Positions 54,907 to 63,436 of a stretch of 64,000 bases of DNA are shown one piece after another (positions within the stretch are counted from its first letter, which is position 1; every line of letters starts with the position of its first letter). A program made the position numbers and the translations under genes. This stretch comes from Pseudomonadota bacterium (lineage in GTDB: Bacteria > Desulfobacterota > Syntrophorhabdia > Syntrophorhabdales > Syntrophorhabdaceae): NCBI GenBank assembly GCA_026388255.1, contig JAPLKC010000083.1, positions 1 to 64,000 on the forward strand, given 5' to 3'. Under the pieces are notes generated by a model. It was not told the origin of the DNA. It did not search any database and saw nothing but the letters and a program-made list of their open reading frames with translations.

Positions 54907-55773
54907 ATGACGATAATGGAAGAAACTCTCGATTTGCTCAAAACGTTCTATAAGAAGAATGGACTTGATTCTGCTCAATTGTTTCGGATCGGCCTCAGAT
55001 CCGGCTGGACAGCTATTTTAGGCACAGGAAAACTATGCGGAACCGCCTTCAGGTTTTCTGGCCCTCATAACGTATACCAGACAACAGAGCCGGACATTGA
55101 GGTGATCGATAAGCTTGCAGGCAGGGACCTTATGGATATTGCCGGTAAGTATTTAAACTCTGATATCATGCAGATGAGGTCCATTGCCGTCGCAGCAATT
55201 AGCGCCCTTTCACAGCCCTTTCTTACCGTTGAGTCCCTGGCGGAAAGAAGATTCCAGGTTGAAGATGACCGGGATTACTTGTATGGCATCCTGAAGCCTG
55301 ATGATGTAGTCACGCTTATAGGGTATGGAGGCATGACTCAGAATATCCTGGGAAGATGCAAAGAACTGCATATTGCGGACATGAGACCCGTCCACTCGCT
55401 CCCTGCCATGTTAATGAGGGAAGATGTTAAAGATAATCATGAGCCTGTTTTTATTCATGGGCCAGATGAAGATGAAGCACTGCTCAATAAGTCTGATGTC
55501 GTTGTTATGACAGCCTCCAGCCTTGTTAATGGTACATTTGATGATCTGATATGTTACGCAGCCACGGCGAGGGTCAAATGCCTCTACGGAGCCAGTGCAT
55601 CCATTATTCCCGATGTGCTGATCAAGCATGGTGTGAGTTTCATTATGTCGCACCATGTAAGAGACCCCGACAAATTTATTGAATCCATGGACAGTGATAC
55701 AAATATGGAACAGTCGATCAGGAATTATCAGCCCTATCAGGTTATTAGCGCTGCAAAAGGAGACCCTAAATGA
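54907..55773 (+). CDS. DUF364 protein (putative heavy-metal chelation family), copy 1
   Basis: A 288-residue cytoplasmic protein with an N-terminal DUF4213 domain (SAQLFRIGLRSGWTAILGT...GTAFRF) and C-terminal DUF364 Rossmann-like domain (DVVTLIGYGGMTQNI, DVVVMTASSLVNGTFDDL, CLYGASASIIPDVLIKHG). The family has been suggested to chelate heavy metals or bind a SAM-like ligand, without proof. It is the first gene of the right unit and overlaps the binding-protein gene by 4 bases. GGGGTG precedes the ATG. Confidence 0.88.
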   Translation: MTIMEETLDLLKTFYKKNGLDSAQLFRIGLRSGWTAILGTGKLCGTAFRFSGPHNVYQTTEPDIEVIDKLAGRDLMDIAGKYLNSDIMQMRSIAVAAISALSQPFLTVESLAERRFQVEDDRDYLYGILKPDDVVTLIGYGGMTQNILGRCKELHIADMRPVHSLPAMLMREDVKDNHEPVFIHGPDEDEALLNKSDVVVMTASSLVNGTFDDLICYAATARVKCLYGASASIIPDVLIKHGVSFIMSHHVRDPDKFIESMDSDTNMEQSIRNYQPYQVISAAKGDPK

Positions 55774-56864
55774 ACTCAAGAATTACCGTATACTTTACTG
55801 TAACCGTTGTTTTTATATTCTCTATTCTCGCAGGGCAGGCCGCTGCAAAATCCCAGGTTGTCCGTACGATCACCGATATGACGGGCAGGCAGATCAAAGT
55901 GCCTGATCCGCTCACCAGAGTAGCTCTCTTCGGTGGACCAACGGGACAGATCGCCTATATACTGGGCGCCAGAAACCAGTTATGTGCCGTAACAAGTACA
56001 CTCAGAGGATCGGACCTGATTCTTGCCTTTGACCCATCCATTCAAAAACTGCCTGCCCCCCGAAGCACAAGCGGTCACGTAAACATCGAGGAACTGCTCG
56101 CAGCCGATGCGCAGCTTGTTATTGCCGGTACTTTCGACGGAACTATTGTGGAGAAAAAGACCCGTATACCCGTTGCATATACTGAAAGCAACATGAACCA
56201 TGGCCTCGATCTCTTAAAGAGAGAGATGCGTTTCTACGCCGATGTTTTCCAAAAACAGGACCGTGCAGAGAAATATATTGTTTACCTGGAGAAGACGATA
56301 GCTTTTGTCAGGTCTCGTACTAAGGATATCCCCCAGTCAGAACGAAAGACACTCTTTAACGGATACGGCCCCAACCATCTCGTCACCCTTGGCGGCGATA
56401 CCTTCATGCATGAGCGTATTGAGACAGCCGGCTGCATTGATGCCGCAGCATCCATCAGCTCTGCCGGAGTCAAGGAAGGGCTCCACTCAGGACTCGCTGA
56501 GATGTCCATGGAAAAAATACTGGGCTGGAATCCCGATATTCTTGTCATTGATTCAGGAGACCCGGCTGATATATACAAGAATCCCAAATGGAAAAGTATC
56601 AAGGCTGTGCAGAATAAAAAGGTCTACAAACAGCCTGTGGGCGTCTTTATATGGGATCGTCCTACTGCTGAGGCGGCTGTACTGCACCCTTTATGGCTTG
56701 CAAAAACAGCATACCCGGAACACTTTAAGGATGTGAATCTCGTAAAGGAGGTGCAGCGGTTCTACAGGGAAATAATGGGCTTTAATCTGACTCGCGACAT
56801 GGCTGGAGCAGTCCTTGCTGGAAAGCTGGGTATCAGGTTTGTAGGCAACTCAGGGAGAAAATAG
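55770..56864 (+). CDS. ABC transporter periplasmic binding protein, right unit
   Basis: A 364-residue exported protein: signal peptide ending near GQAAA, then RTITDMTGRQIKVPDPLTRVALFGGP, EELLAADAQLVIAG, WNPDILVIDSGDP and WKSIKAVQNKKVYKQPVG. Same PF01497 family and size class as the left-unit protein but clearly divergent. It starts within the stop of the DUF364 gene (ATGA). The sequence segment NMNHGLDLL may line the ligand site; the ligand is unknown. Confidence 0.88.
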   Translation: MNSRITVYFTVTVVFIFSILAGQAAAKSQVVRTITDMTGRQIKVPDPLTRVALFGGPTGQIAYILGARNQLCAVTSTLRGSDLILAFDPSIQKLPAPRSTSGHVNIEELLAADAQLVIAGTFDGTIVEKKTRIPVAYTESNMNHGLDLLKREMRFYADVFQKQDRAEKYIVYLEKTIAFVRSRTKDIPQSERKTLFNGYGPNHLVTLGGDTFMHERIETAGCIDAAASISSAGVKEGLHSGLAEMSMEKILGWNPDILVIDSGDPADIYKNPKWKSIKAVQNKKVYKQPVGVFIWDRPTAEAAVLHPLWLAKTAYPEHFKDVNLVKEVQRFYREIMGFNLTRDMAGAVLAGKLGIRFVGNSGRK

Positions 56865-56873
56865 GTACTGTAA

Positions 56874-57905
56874 GTGGAATCCAATAAAAAAACCGGCATT
56901 CATCTTGATCCGGTGAAACTTCAGATTTTCCTGGTGGTGCTGCTTGCGGGTGTTTCCATAACAGCGCTCATGTCAGGTCAATTGAGGATTCATCCCTATG
57001 AAGTTGTCCGTATCCTTCTGTCAGGGGTTTTCCCGCTCGAGAAAACCTGGAGTCCAACCCTCGAATCAGTACTCTTCGATGTCCGTCTCCCCAGACTTCT
57101 CGCCGGTCTCCTTGTCGGCGCGGGACTTTCCATTTCCGGTGCTGCATTTCAGGGTCTCTTTCGCAATCCCCTTGTTTCGCCTCATATCCTTGGTGTCTCA
57201 GCAGGAGCAGGTCTTGGCGCAGCCCTGGCTATCCTCTTTTTCGGCAATATATTTATGGTTCAACTTCTTTCCTTTCTTTTCGGGCTTCTCGCTGTGCTCA
57301 TGACTTATAGCCTAAGCAGGGTTTATCGGACAACGCCCGTTTTAATGCTCGTTCTCTCGGGCATGATAGTGGGGGCTCTCTTTTCGGCTGCCACCTCGCT
57401 TCTCAAGTATATCGCCGATCCGGTGAATCAGATGCCTTCCATCGTCTTCTGGATGTTGGGTTCGTTGAACAACGCATCCAACAAGGATATGATTATTGCA
57501 GGGCCCGTTATGCTGGCAGGCATTATCGTCCTTCTTCTTATCCGCTGGCGCATCAACCTCCTTGCCATGGGTGAGGAGGAAGCGCGCTCTCTTGGTATAG
57601 ACACAGGCCGCATAAGGGCTGTTATTATCGTCTGCGCCACTGTCATCTCAGCCTCTGCCGTATCTATCTCCGGCATCATAGGCTGGATCGGGCTTGTCAT
57701 CCCCCACATCGGAAGAATACTCGTCGGCCCCGATAACAAAAGGCTCCTCCCTGTGGCGACCCTCATCGGCGCCATCTACCTTGTCGTGGTGGACACTATC
57801 GCCCGCACCGCAATAGAATCGGAGATTCCCATAGGCATCCTTACCGCCATGGTAGGAGCGCCTATCTTTGCCTATCTGCTGCGTAAGAACAGGTCAGGGT
57901 GGTAA
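56874..57905 (+). CDS. ABC transporter permease, FecCD/BtuC family, right unit
   Basis: A 343-residue permease. Family segments RLPRLLAGLLVGAGLSISGAAFQGLFRNPLVSPHILGVSAGAG, WMLGSLNNASNKD, GIIGWIGLVIPHIGRILVGPDNKRLLP and EIPIGILTAMVGAPIFAYLL. Closely similar to the left-unit permease, which suggests duplication of the transporter. GTG start at 56874. The ATPase gene follows after 3 bases. Confidence 0.94.
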   Translation: MESNKKTGIHLDPVKLQIFLVVLLAGVSITALMSGQLRIHPYEVVRILLSGVFPLEKTWSPTLESVLFDVRLPRLLAGLLVGAGLSISGAAFQGLFRNPLVSPHILGVSAGAGLGAALAILFFGNIFMVQLLSFLFGLLAVLMTYSLSRVYRTTPVLMLVLSGMIVGALFSAATSLLKYIADPVNQMPSIVFWMLGSLNNASNKDMIIAGPVMLAGIIVLLLIRWRINLLAMGEEEARSLGIDTGRIRAVIIVCATVISASAVSISGIIGWIGLVIPHIGRILVGPDNKRLLPVATLIGAIYLVVVDTIARTAIESEIPIGILTAMVGAPIFAYLLRKNRSGW

Positions 57906-57908
57906 CAT

Positions 57909-58775
57909 ATGCAAGATAGTCTTCGTATTGAAGGGCTTTCTTTCTCATACAGTGGTAATCTGGCCGATGCAGTATTCCGGGAGGTAAATTTATTCGTCGA
58001 ACCAGGGAGTGTCTTTTGCCTCCTCGGCCCAAACGGAACAGGAAAGTCTACCCTCCTCAAATGCATCAGCGGACTGCTCTACCCCGGAAAAGGAAGGGTC
58101 CTGGTGCACGGCAGAGATATTTCTTTGCTCCGGGCTGCGGATGTAGCTCGGGAGCTTGGTTATGTGCCCCAGAGTCAGGTATCCGCCTTTCCTTTTCTTG
58201 TTGAAGACATCGTCGTCATGGGCCGGGCACCCCACCTCAATGTGTTCGCATCGCCCAAACCCCGCGACGTACAGATCGCCTACGACTCCATGGAGACCGT
58301 CGGCATTGTCTCTCTCGCCAAAAGACCCTGCACAAACCTGAGTGGAGGGGAATGGCAGCTCACTCTCATCGCCCGAGCCCTCGCACAGGAACCGCGCATT
58401 ATGGTCCTCGACGAACCTACATCTCATCTCGATATGGGCAATCAAATGAAGATTCTTCGTGTTGTTCAGGGGCTGGCAGAAAGAGGATTGGCCATCATCA
58501 TGGCCTCTCATTTCCCGGATCACGCCTTTTTACTGGCAAGTCAAGTGGCTATTCTTAATTATGGCCGCATCGTGCAACAGGGATCACCGGAAGAAGTTAT
58601 CACCGACGATAATATGTGCGACACTTACGGTGTCGACGTAAAGGTTCTCTACGTCGGAGAGGGTGTTGACCGCAAGGCATGTTTTCCTTCTCACCGTTCA
58701 GGCCTGCAACCCTCAACAGATCGAGAGCCAAATACACAAAATATCCTAAGTAAATCACATAAGGAGCGTCAATAA
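57909..58775 (+). CDS. ABC transporter ATPase, FepC/BtuD family, right unit
   Basis: A 288-residue ATPase. Walker A GPNGTGKSTL, Q-loop YVPQSQ, signature LSGGEWQ, Walker B IMVLDEPTSHLD and switch His in MASHFPDH (the usual Asp after His is Phe). A C-terminal tail of about 35 extra residues follows the nucleotide-binding domain. Its TAA overlaps the ATG of the deaminase gene, so the two are translated together. Confidence 0.95.
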   Translation: MQDSLRIEGLSFSYSGNLADAVFREVNLFVEPGSVFCLLGPNGTGKSTLLKCISGLLYPGKGRVLVHGRDISLLRAADVARELGYVPQSQVSAFPFLVEDIVVMGRAPHLNVFASPKPRDVQIAYDSMETVGIVSLAKRPCTNLSGGEWQLTLIARALAQEPRIMVLDEPTSHLDMGNQMKILRVVQGLAERGLAIIMASHFPDHAFLLASQVAILNYGRIVQQGSPEEVITDDNMCDTYGVDVKVLYVGEGVDRKACFPSHRSGLQPSTDREPNTQNILSKSHKERQ

Positions 58776-59461
58776 TGAATCATTTTCGGCCAACTATACC
58801 TTCTTCCAGGCCCCTGATAGTATTTCTTGTCGTTGTCATCTCACTTGCCTCCGTTGCTTGCGGCTTCGCCCAGGACAACAGACGGAAGGCGTGGCTTGCC
58901 GAACTCGGTGAGATTGAAAAACAGGTGAATACCTTTGTACCTGATCCGGCTCATCCCGATGATCCTTTTATTTTGGTTACCCTGAAAGAAGCAATTGAGG
59001 GCAGCAGGGAAGAGAACGGCGGTATAGGCGCGTGTCTTGTCCGGGAGGCCACCGGCGAGATTGTGGAACGGGGCCACAACCGCCAATTTGAACCATATTA
59101 CCGTAGCGACCTACATGCTGAAATGGATCTGCTAACCCGCTATGAAGACAGGATCAAAGCCATAAGACCAGGAGGTAGGGGAAACCCATCCACTGCAGAA
59201 ACACGGAAAATGGCAGGACTTGTCCTTTACACCTCTGTCGAACCCTGCCCCATGTGTCTAACCCGCATTATCAATACCGGCCTGAAAAAAGTCCTCCATG
59301 CAGCGCCTGATGAGACAGGTGGTATGGCGCAAAGAATCTCCGGCTTACCTCCTTTTTGGCAGGACATGACCAAGGGTAACGTTTATCAGGCAGCAAACTG
59401 CTCGCCTGAACTTGTGGCCATCGCCAAGCGTCTCTTTCGTCCTATGGGTGGTAGAAGGTAG
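58775..59461 (+). CDS. Exported cytidine/guanine-deaminase-fold enzyme
   Basis: A 228-residue protein with a signal peptide (hydrophobic LIVFLVVVISLASVACGFA, cut before QDN; Cys29 could also be a poor lipobox). The mature part has the deaminase zinc set: H114-A-E116 in LHAEMDLL, C158 and C161 in EPCPMCLTRI. The fold and PCxxC spacing are those of TadA/guanine deaminases, normally cytoplasmic. Export is unusual. Coupled by overlap to the ABC ATPase and followed by the TonB receptor, so it probably acts on the imported molecule in the periplasm. Confidence 0.82.
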   Translation: MNHFRPTIPSSRPLIVFLVVVISLASVACGFAQDNRRKAWLAELGEIEKQVNTFVPDPAHPDDPFILVTLKEAIEGSREENGGIGACLVREATGEIVERGHNRQFEPYYRSDLHAEMDLLTRYEDRIKAIRPGGRGNPSTAETRKMAGLVLYTSVEPCPMCLTRIINTGLKKVLHAAPDETGGMAQRISGLPPFWQDMTKGNVYQAANCSPELVAIAKRLFRPMGGRR

Positions 59462-59609
59462 TATTGGTTATTTTATATCTTCATTAGTTATATTAATATA
59501 CTATTGTTACTATTTTGCTTGATTATGACATATAATTCGGTATAAAAATATTATTTGGAAATTGCCGATCTTATCAAGTTCGGACATTCAATTATTTCTG
59601 GGAGGATTT

Positions 59610-61748
59610 ATGAAACGTATCTGCATGATATTGGTGGCCCTGCTGATTTTCGCCCTGGGCATGCCCTCCGCTTATGCCGAAGAGCCTAAAGCGCCGGACC
59701 AGGCAAAGGCTCAACAGGCCGTTCCGGCCAAAACCCCACAAAAGGATTATCAACCCTTCAGTCTTGGCGAACTCTATGTGACGGGAGACAAGCTTCCAGT
59801 AGCACAGGAGGTTACTCAGACAACTGAGATTACGGCCGAGGATATTACGGCAACAAACAGCAAGACCGTTGCTGAGGCACTATCTCATGCACCTGGAATT
59901 TCAGTCACTACGGGCCGTAAAAACTCTCCTTATGTAAACATTCATGGGATCGACCAGAGTAAAACGCTGGTGCTTATCGACGGCGTACCTTACTACGAGA
60001 CGTCCTACGGAAGCCTTGACCTCAACAGCATCCCCGCAGACAACATTGCCAAAATTGAGATACAAAAGGGTGTATCCTCGGTTCTCAACGGACCCAACGG
60101 GCTTGCTGGAGTTATCAATATTATCACCAAGAAAGCCACGGAACGCCCTGCTGTCGGCGCTCTGTTAGAGGCGGGAGACTACGAGTCTCGCCGTTTTACC
60201 TTCTGGCACGGGATGAAGGTAAAAAAAGTCAATTACTGGCTAAGCTATGATCATCAGGAATCTAGAGGGTGGTTGCTATCACGTGATTTCGATCCGCGTT
60301 TGACCAGGCTTGTTTACAGAACCCCCAACTCGACTCCATCCTACGTCCTCGAAAGTGGCGGCAAGAGAAATAATTCATATTCCAAAATGGACGGTTTATG
60401 GGCTAAGGTAGGCGTTGAACCTACACCCGGATCAGAGTACTATATCAATTTTCACTATATCCAGAGAGACCGGGAAGCGCCCGCCTCTCTTCTCGATGAT
60501 CAGAACAGGATTACTCTGCCACGTCCCGCGTTCTCGCAGTTGTGGCAGATGCCCAAGTACGACAATTGGGGCGTTGACCTCAGTGGACAACAAAAACTTG
60601 GTGACAGAGTCACTCTCAAGGGGAAACTCTTCTATCACAGCCATGTTGATGACCTTGTATCACTTAAGACTCCAGACTATACAGGTTACCTTTCCACAAG
60701 CCGCTATAAGGACAATATGATTGGCGGATCTCTTGCATCCGATATCAAACTGGCAGAGATAGATACCCTGAAGTTAGCCTTCAACTATCGCCGGGACACA
60801 CATGAAGAACGTTCTGATACCTATCTTCCTTTTCAGGAAGCCGTTTCATATACAGGCTCATTTGGTATCGAGAATGAACTAAAACCTATAAAAAACCTCT
60901 CCCTTGTCGGCGGAGCCAGTTATGATTGGTTTAATGTCTCAAAATCCACCCAGAATGTGACAAGCACAGTGGCGGCAACACAAGGAGTCCTAACAAGCGT
61001 TAAGAGCCTTAAAAGACCTGATGACGACATGCTCAATCCTATGCTCGGGGCTACCTACACCTTCGATGAAGGCACCAAGATCTTTGCCTCCTGGGCCCGA
61101 AAGGTTCGTTTCCCCACCCTGTCTACCCTATATTCTTCAACCGCAGGCAACCCTGATCTGAGGCCGGAAAAAAGTATGAACTATGTTGTCGGAGCCTCGC
61201 GAGGTATTACCAAATATGCCCGTGGAGAAGCTTCCTTCTTTGTGCACGACATCGAAGACTACATATCCCGTGATGGCCCAAGCACAATCGCGATATATCG
61301 GAACTATGGAAAAATATTCATGTATGGTGCAGAACTCTCTGCCGAGGTATTCCCAGTTAAAGACCTCACCATTAAGGCATCCTATACTTACAATAACGCA
61401 ACAGACAAAAGTACGGGAACTGTAACCGACAGGGTAACATACGTCCCGACACACAAAGCTGATTTGTCAGTTAAATACCTCATTCCCGTCATAGCAACCA
61501 ATATAGATTTAACAGGCACATATGTGGGCTATATGTGGGGGCAGTTACCGACAGCCTCCAGTCCGTTGACATCAGCAGATGGAACAGGTGACTACTTTAT
61601 CGCAGACATCCGGCTTTCCAGAAATATCTATAAAAATCTTGAAGCCTATTTTGTAGCAAAAAACATATTCGACAGGAACTACGACCAGCAGATAGGTTTT
61701 CCGGCCCCCGGAAGGAACCTCTTCATTGGTTTAAAGGCAAGCTACTAA
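59610..61748 (+). CDS. TonB-dependent outer-membrane receptor
   Basis: A 712-residue receptor. Signal peptide to about AYA, a short Ala/Pro/Gln-rich stretch, then LGELYVTGD as TonB-box region. The plug has TVAEALSHAPGISV, VLIDGVPYYE and IEIQKGVSSVLNGPNGLAGVINIITKK. The 22-strand barrel closes with GRNLFIGLKASY, with a terminal aromatic as usual. It brings a large chelate across the outer membrane for the adjacent importer. GGGAGGA suits ATG 59610; a longer frame begins at 59562. A strong terminator follows. Confidence 0.95.
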   Translation: MKRICMILVALLIFALGMPSAYAEEPKAPDQAKAQQAVPAKTPQKDYQPFSLGELYVTGDKLPVAQEVTQTTEITAEDITATNSKTVAEALSHAPGISVTTGRKNSPYVNIHGIDQSKTLVLIDGVPYYETSYGSLDLNSIPADNIAKIEIQKGVSSVLNGPNGLAGVINIITKKATERPAVGALLEAGDYESRRFTFWHGMKVKKVNYWLSYDHQESRGWLLSRDFDPRLTRLVYRTPNSTPSYVLESGGKRNNSYSKMDGLWAKVGVEPTPGSEYYINFHYIQRDREAPASLLDDQNRITLPRPAFSQLWQMPKYDNWGVDLSGQQKLGDRVTLKGKLFYHSHVDDLVSLKTPDYTGYLSTSRYKDNMIGGSLASDIKLAEIDTLKLAFNYRRDTHEERSDTYLPFQEAVSYTGSFGIENELKPIKNLSLVGGASYDWFNVSKSTQNVTSTVAATQGVLTSVKSLKRPDDDMLNPMLGATYTFDEGTKIFASWARKVRFPTLSTLYSSTAGNPDLRPEKSMNYVVGASRGITKYARGEASFFVHDIEDYISRDGPSTIAIYRNYGKIFMYGAELSAEVFPVKDLTIKASYTYNNATDKSTGTVTDRVTYVPTHKADLSVKYLIPVIATNIDLTGTYVGYMWGQLPTASSPLTSADGTGDYFIADIRLSRNIYKNLEAYFVAKNIFDRNYDQQIGFPAPGRNLFIGLKASY

Positions 61749-61797
61749 GTAAAAGACTACAAGGAAGAACAGATGGGTGGGTACGTCTGACCCTGAC

Positions 61798-61833
61798 AAA
61801 AGAAGAGGCTGCCATTCGGCAGCCTCTTCTTTT
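61798..61833. terminator. Strong intrinsic terminator after the TonB receptor
   Basis: AAAAGAAGAGGCTGCC (61798-61813), loop ATTC, GGCAGCCTCTTCTTTT (61818-61833). Perfect 16-bp stem, symmetrical. Confidence 0.92.
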
Positions 61834-61936
61834 CTTTCTATAACCTTGACCGGCTCTATATGTATGCGGGCAGTTAACCTTGAACAGGGAAAAGTCTGGT
61901 TCACGAATGTGACATGCAAATTTTAAAAGGCACAAT

Positions 61937-62749
61937 ATGATAATAACGGAAACGATAAGCATTATTGAAGGACTATACGGAGAGAGCTTAAAACGTATAA
62001 CTATTGAGAGAATCGTAATGGGGATATTTTTTTCCGGCGTTAAACTGTCCAATGGATGCGGAGGGGTTTCTTATACGCCCGTCTCCGAGATTCATGATGA
62101 TCTATGCCATGCAAGCCCGATATTCACGAAAGACAGACCTGTTATGCTTAAGGGCATGTCTGCTTACGAAGTCCTGAATAATTTGAGTGATACCCCGATG
62201 CACAAAACAATAAAAATTGTTGTATTGAACGCACTATCCAGCTTTTTCCTTACCAGTGAAAGATATTTTATCATCGAAGACAGCGATGTTATGGACAGCA
62301 TAAATCTGGACGTTACAAAAAGGATCGGTATGGTAGGGGCATTCCCCCCTTTTCTCGAGCGCCTAAAAAAGGTTGGTAATATTCAACTCAACGTAATTGA
62401 AAGAAGAAGAGAGAGCCTGATAGGTGACAATGCAAAGTATTTTATACCAGCAGAAGATACGCAGTCAGTAATCCCTCTTTGTGATACGGTAATCATTACA
62501 GGGGCCTCTATCGCTAATGGAACCATAGATGAGCTTCTGAGTTATGTAAGATCAGATGCACAGGTGATAGTTACAGGACCTACGGCAAGTTTTCTGCCTG
62601 ATGCCTTTTTCAAAAGAAACGTTAACGTTGTGAGCGGTGTATTGGTAACAAGGCCTGAGGAAGCCCTTGACATGCTTTCAGAGGGTGTAGGCGCATACCA
62701 CCTCTTTAAAAAATGTGTGAAGAAGATAAACATATTTGACAGGGTGTAA
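61937..62749 (+). CDS. DUF364 protein, copy 2
   Basis: A 270-residue homologue of the DUF364 gene at the start of the right unit, with the same two-part plan: ERIVMGIFFSGVKLSNGCGGVSY at the N-terminus and KRIGMVGAFPPFLERL, DTVIITGASIANGTIDELL, VIVTGPTASFLPDAFFKRNV at the C-terminus. It keeps a Cys in SNGCGG that copy 1 lacks. It lies beyond the terminator, in lower-G+C sequence, with FmdE and a methyltransferase downstream. TAACCTTGA occurs twice (61841, 61875) in its upstream region. Confidence 0.85.
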   Translation: MIITETISIIEGLYGESLKRITIERIVMGIFFSGVKLSNGCGGVSYTPVSEIHDDLCHASPIFTKDRPVMLKGMSAYEVLNNLSDTPMHKTIKIVVLNALSSFFLTSERYFIIEDSDVMDSINLDVTKRIGMVGAFPPFLERLKKVGNIQLNVIERRRESLIGDNAKYFIPAEDTQSVIPLCDTVIITGASIANGTIDELLSYVRSDAQVIVTGPTASFLPDAFFKRNVNVVSGVLVTRPEEALDMLSEGVGAYHLFKKCVKKINIFDRV

Positions 62750-62790
62750 CTGAAGATGGAGCAACCATATATAAAAAGGAGACATACTCT

Positions 62791-63390
62791 ATGGATACAG
62801 ACAATCTTGATTTGGAAATATGCCTTGAAGAGGCAAAGGCGTTTCATGGCGATTTTTGCGCAGGGATTGCAATCGGTACAAGAATGTCAATTCTCGGGCT
62901 CAAAGCAATAGGTATAGACGACCCAAAAGGGAAAGACAGAAAGGATATTATTGTGTTTGCCGAAACAGACAGGTGTGTGACGGATGCAATCCTGGCGACA
63001 ACCGGCTGCCATCCGGGCAAACGGACTATGAAGATATTTGATTACGGCAAGATGGCTGCTACATTTGTAAATCTGAAGACAGGCAAAGCGGTTCGGGTTT
63101 TCTTGAAAAATAAAGACGGCAATAGGAAGGTTACACGCGAAGAGCTTGAAAAATCGTCTGATCCAAATGCCTACGTAACGATGCCGGAAGAAGATCTTTT
63201 TAACATCGTTCAAGTATCTGTAGATCTGAAACCGGAGGATATGCCGGGCAAACCTCTCCAGATTGTGACCTGTTCCTCCTGCGGAGAGCGTATTATGGAC
63301 AAGAGGGAAGTATACAGAGACGGCAGTATTTTATGCAGACCCTGTGCAGAGGATAAACGTTACTATACATTAATTAACCAAGGTCAGTGA
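62791..63390 (+). CDS. FmdE-family protein with C-terminal zinc finger
   Basis: A 199-residue FmdE/Tra-1-type protein. The core has FHGDFCAGIAIGTRMS (His19, Cys23), ETDRCVTDAILATTGCHPGKRT and KIFDYGKMAATF. The C-terminal treble-clef zinc finger has C161, C164, C182 and C185 (CSSC...CRPC). FmdE was named for its gene's link to molybdenum formylmethanofuran dehydrogenase in methanogens; in anaerobic bacteria relatives sit with DUF364 and ABC importers. A role in metal or cofactor handling is inferred. AAAAGGAG precedes the ATG. Confidence 0.88.
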   Translation: MDTDNLDLEICLEEAKAFHGDFCAGIAIGTRMSILGLKAIGIDDPKGKDRKDIIVFAETDRCVTDAILATTGCHPGKRTMKIFDYGKMAATFVNLKTGKAVRVFLKNKDGNRKVTREELEKSSDPNAYVTMPEEDLFNIVQVSVDLKPEDMPGKPLQIVTCSSCGERIMDKREVYRDGSILCRPCAEDKRYYTLINQGQ

Positions 63391-63436
63391 AACAATAAAA
63401 TATCCTTAAGAATTTATATTTTGAGGTAACAGTGTT

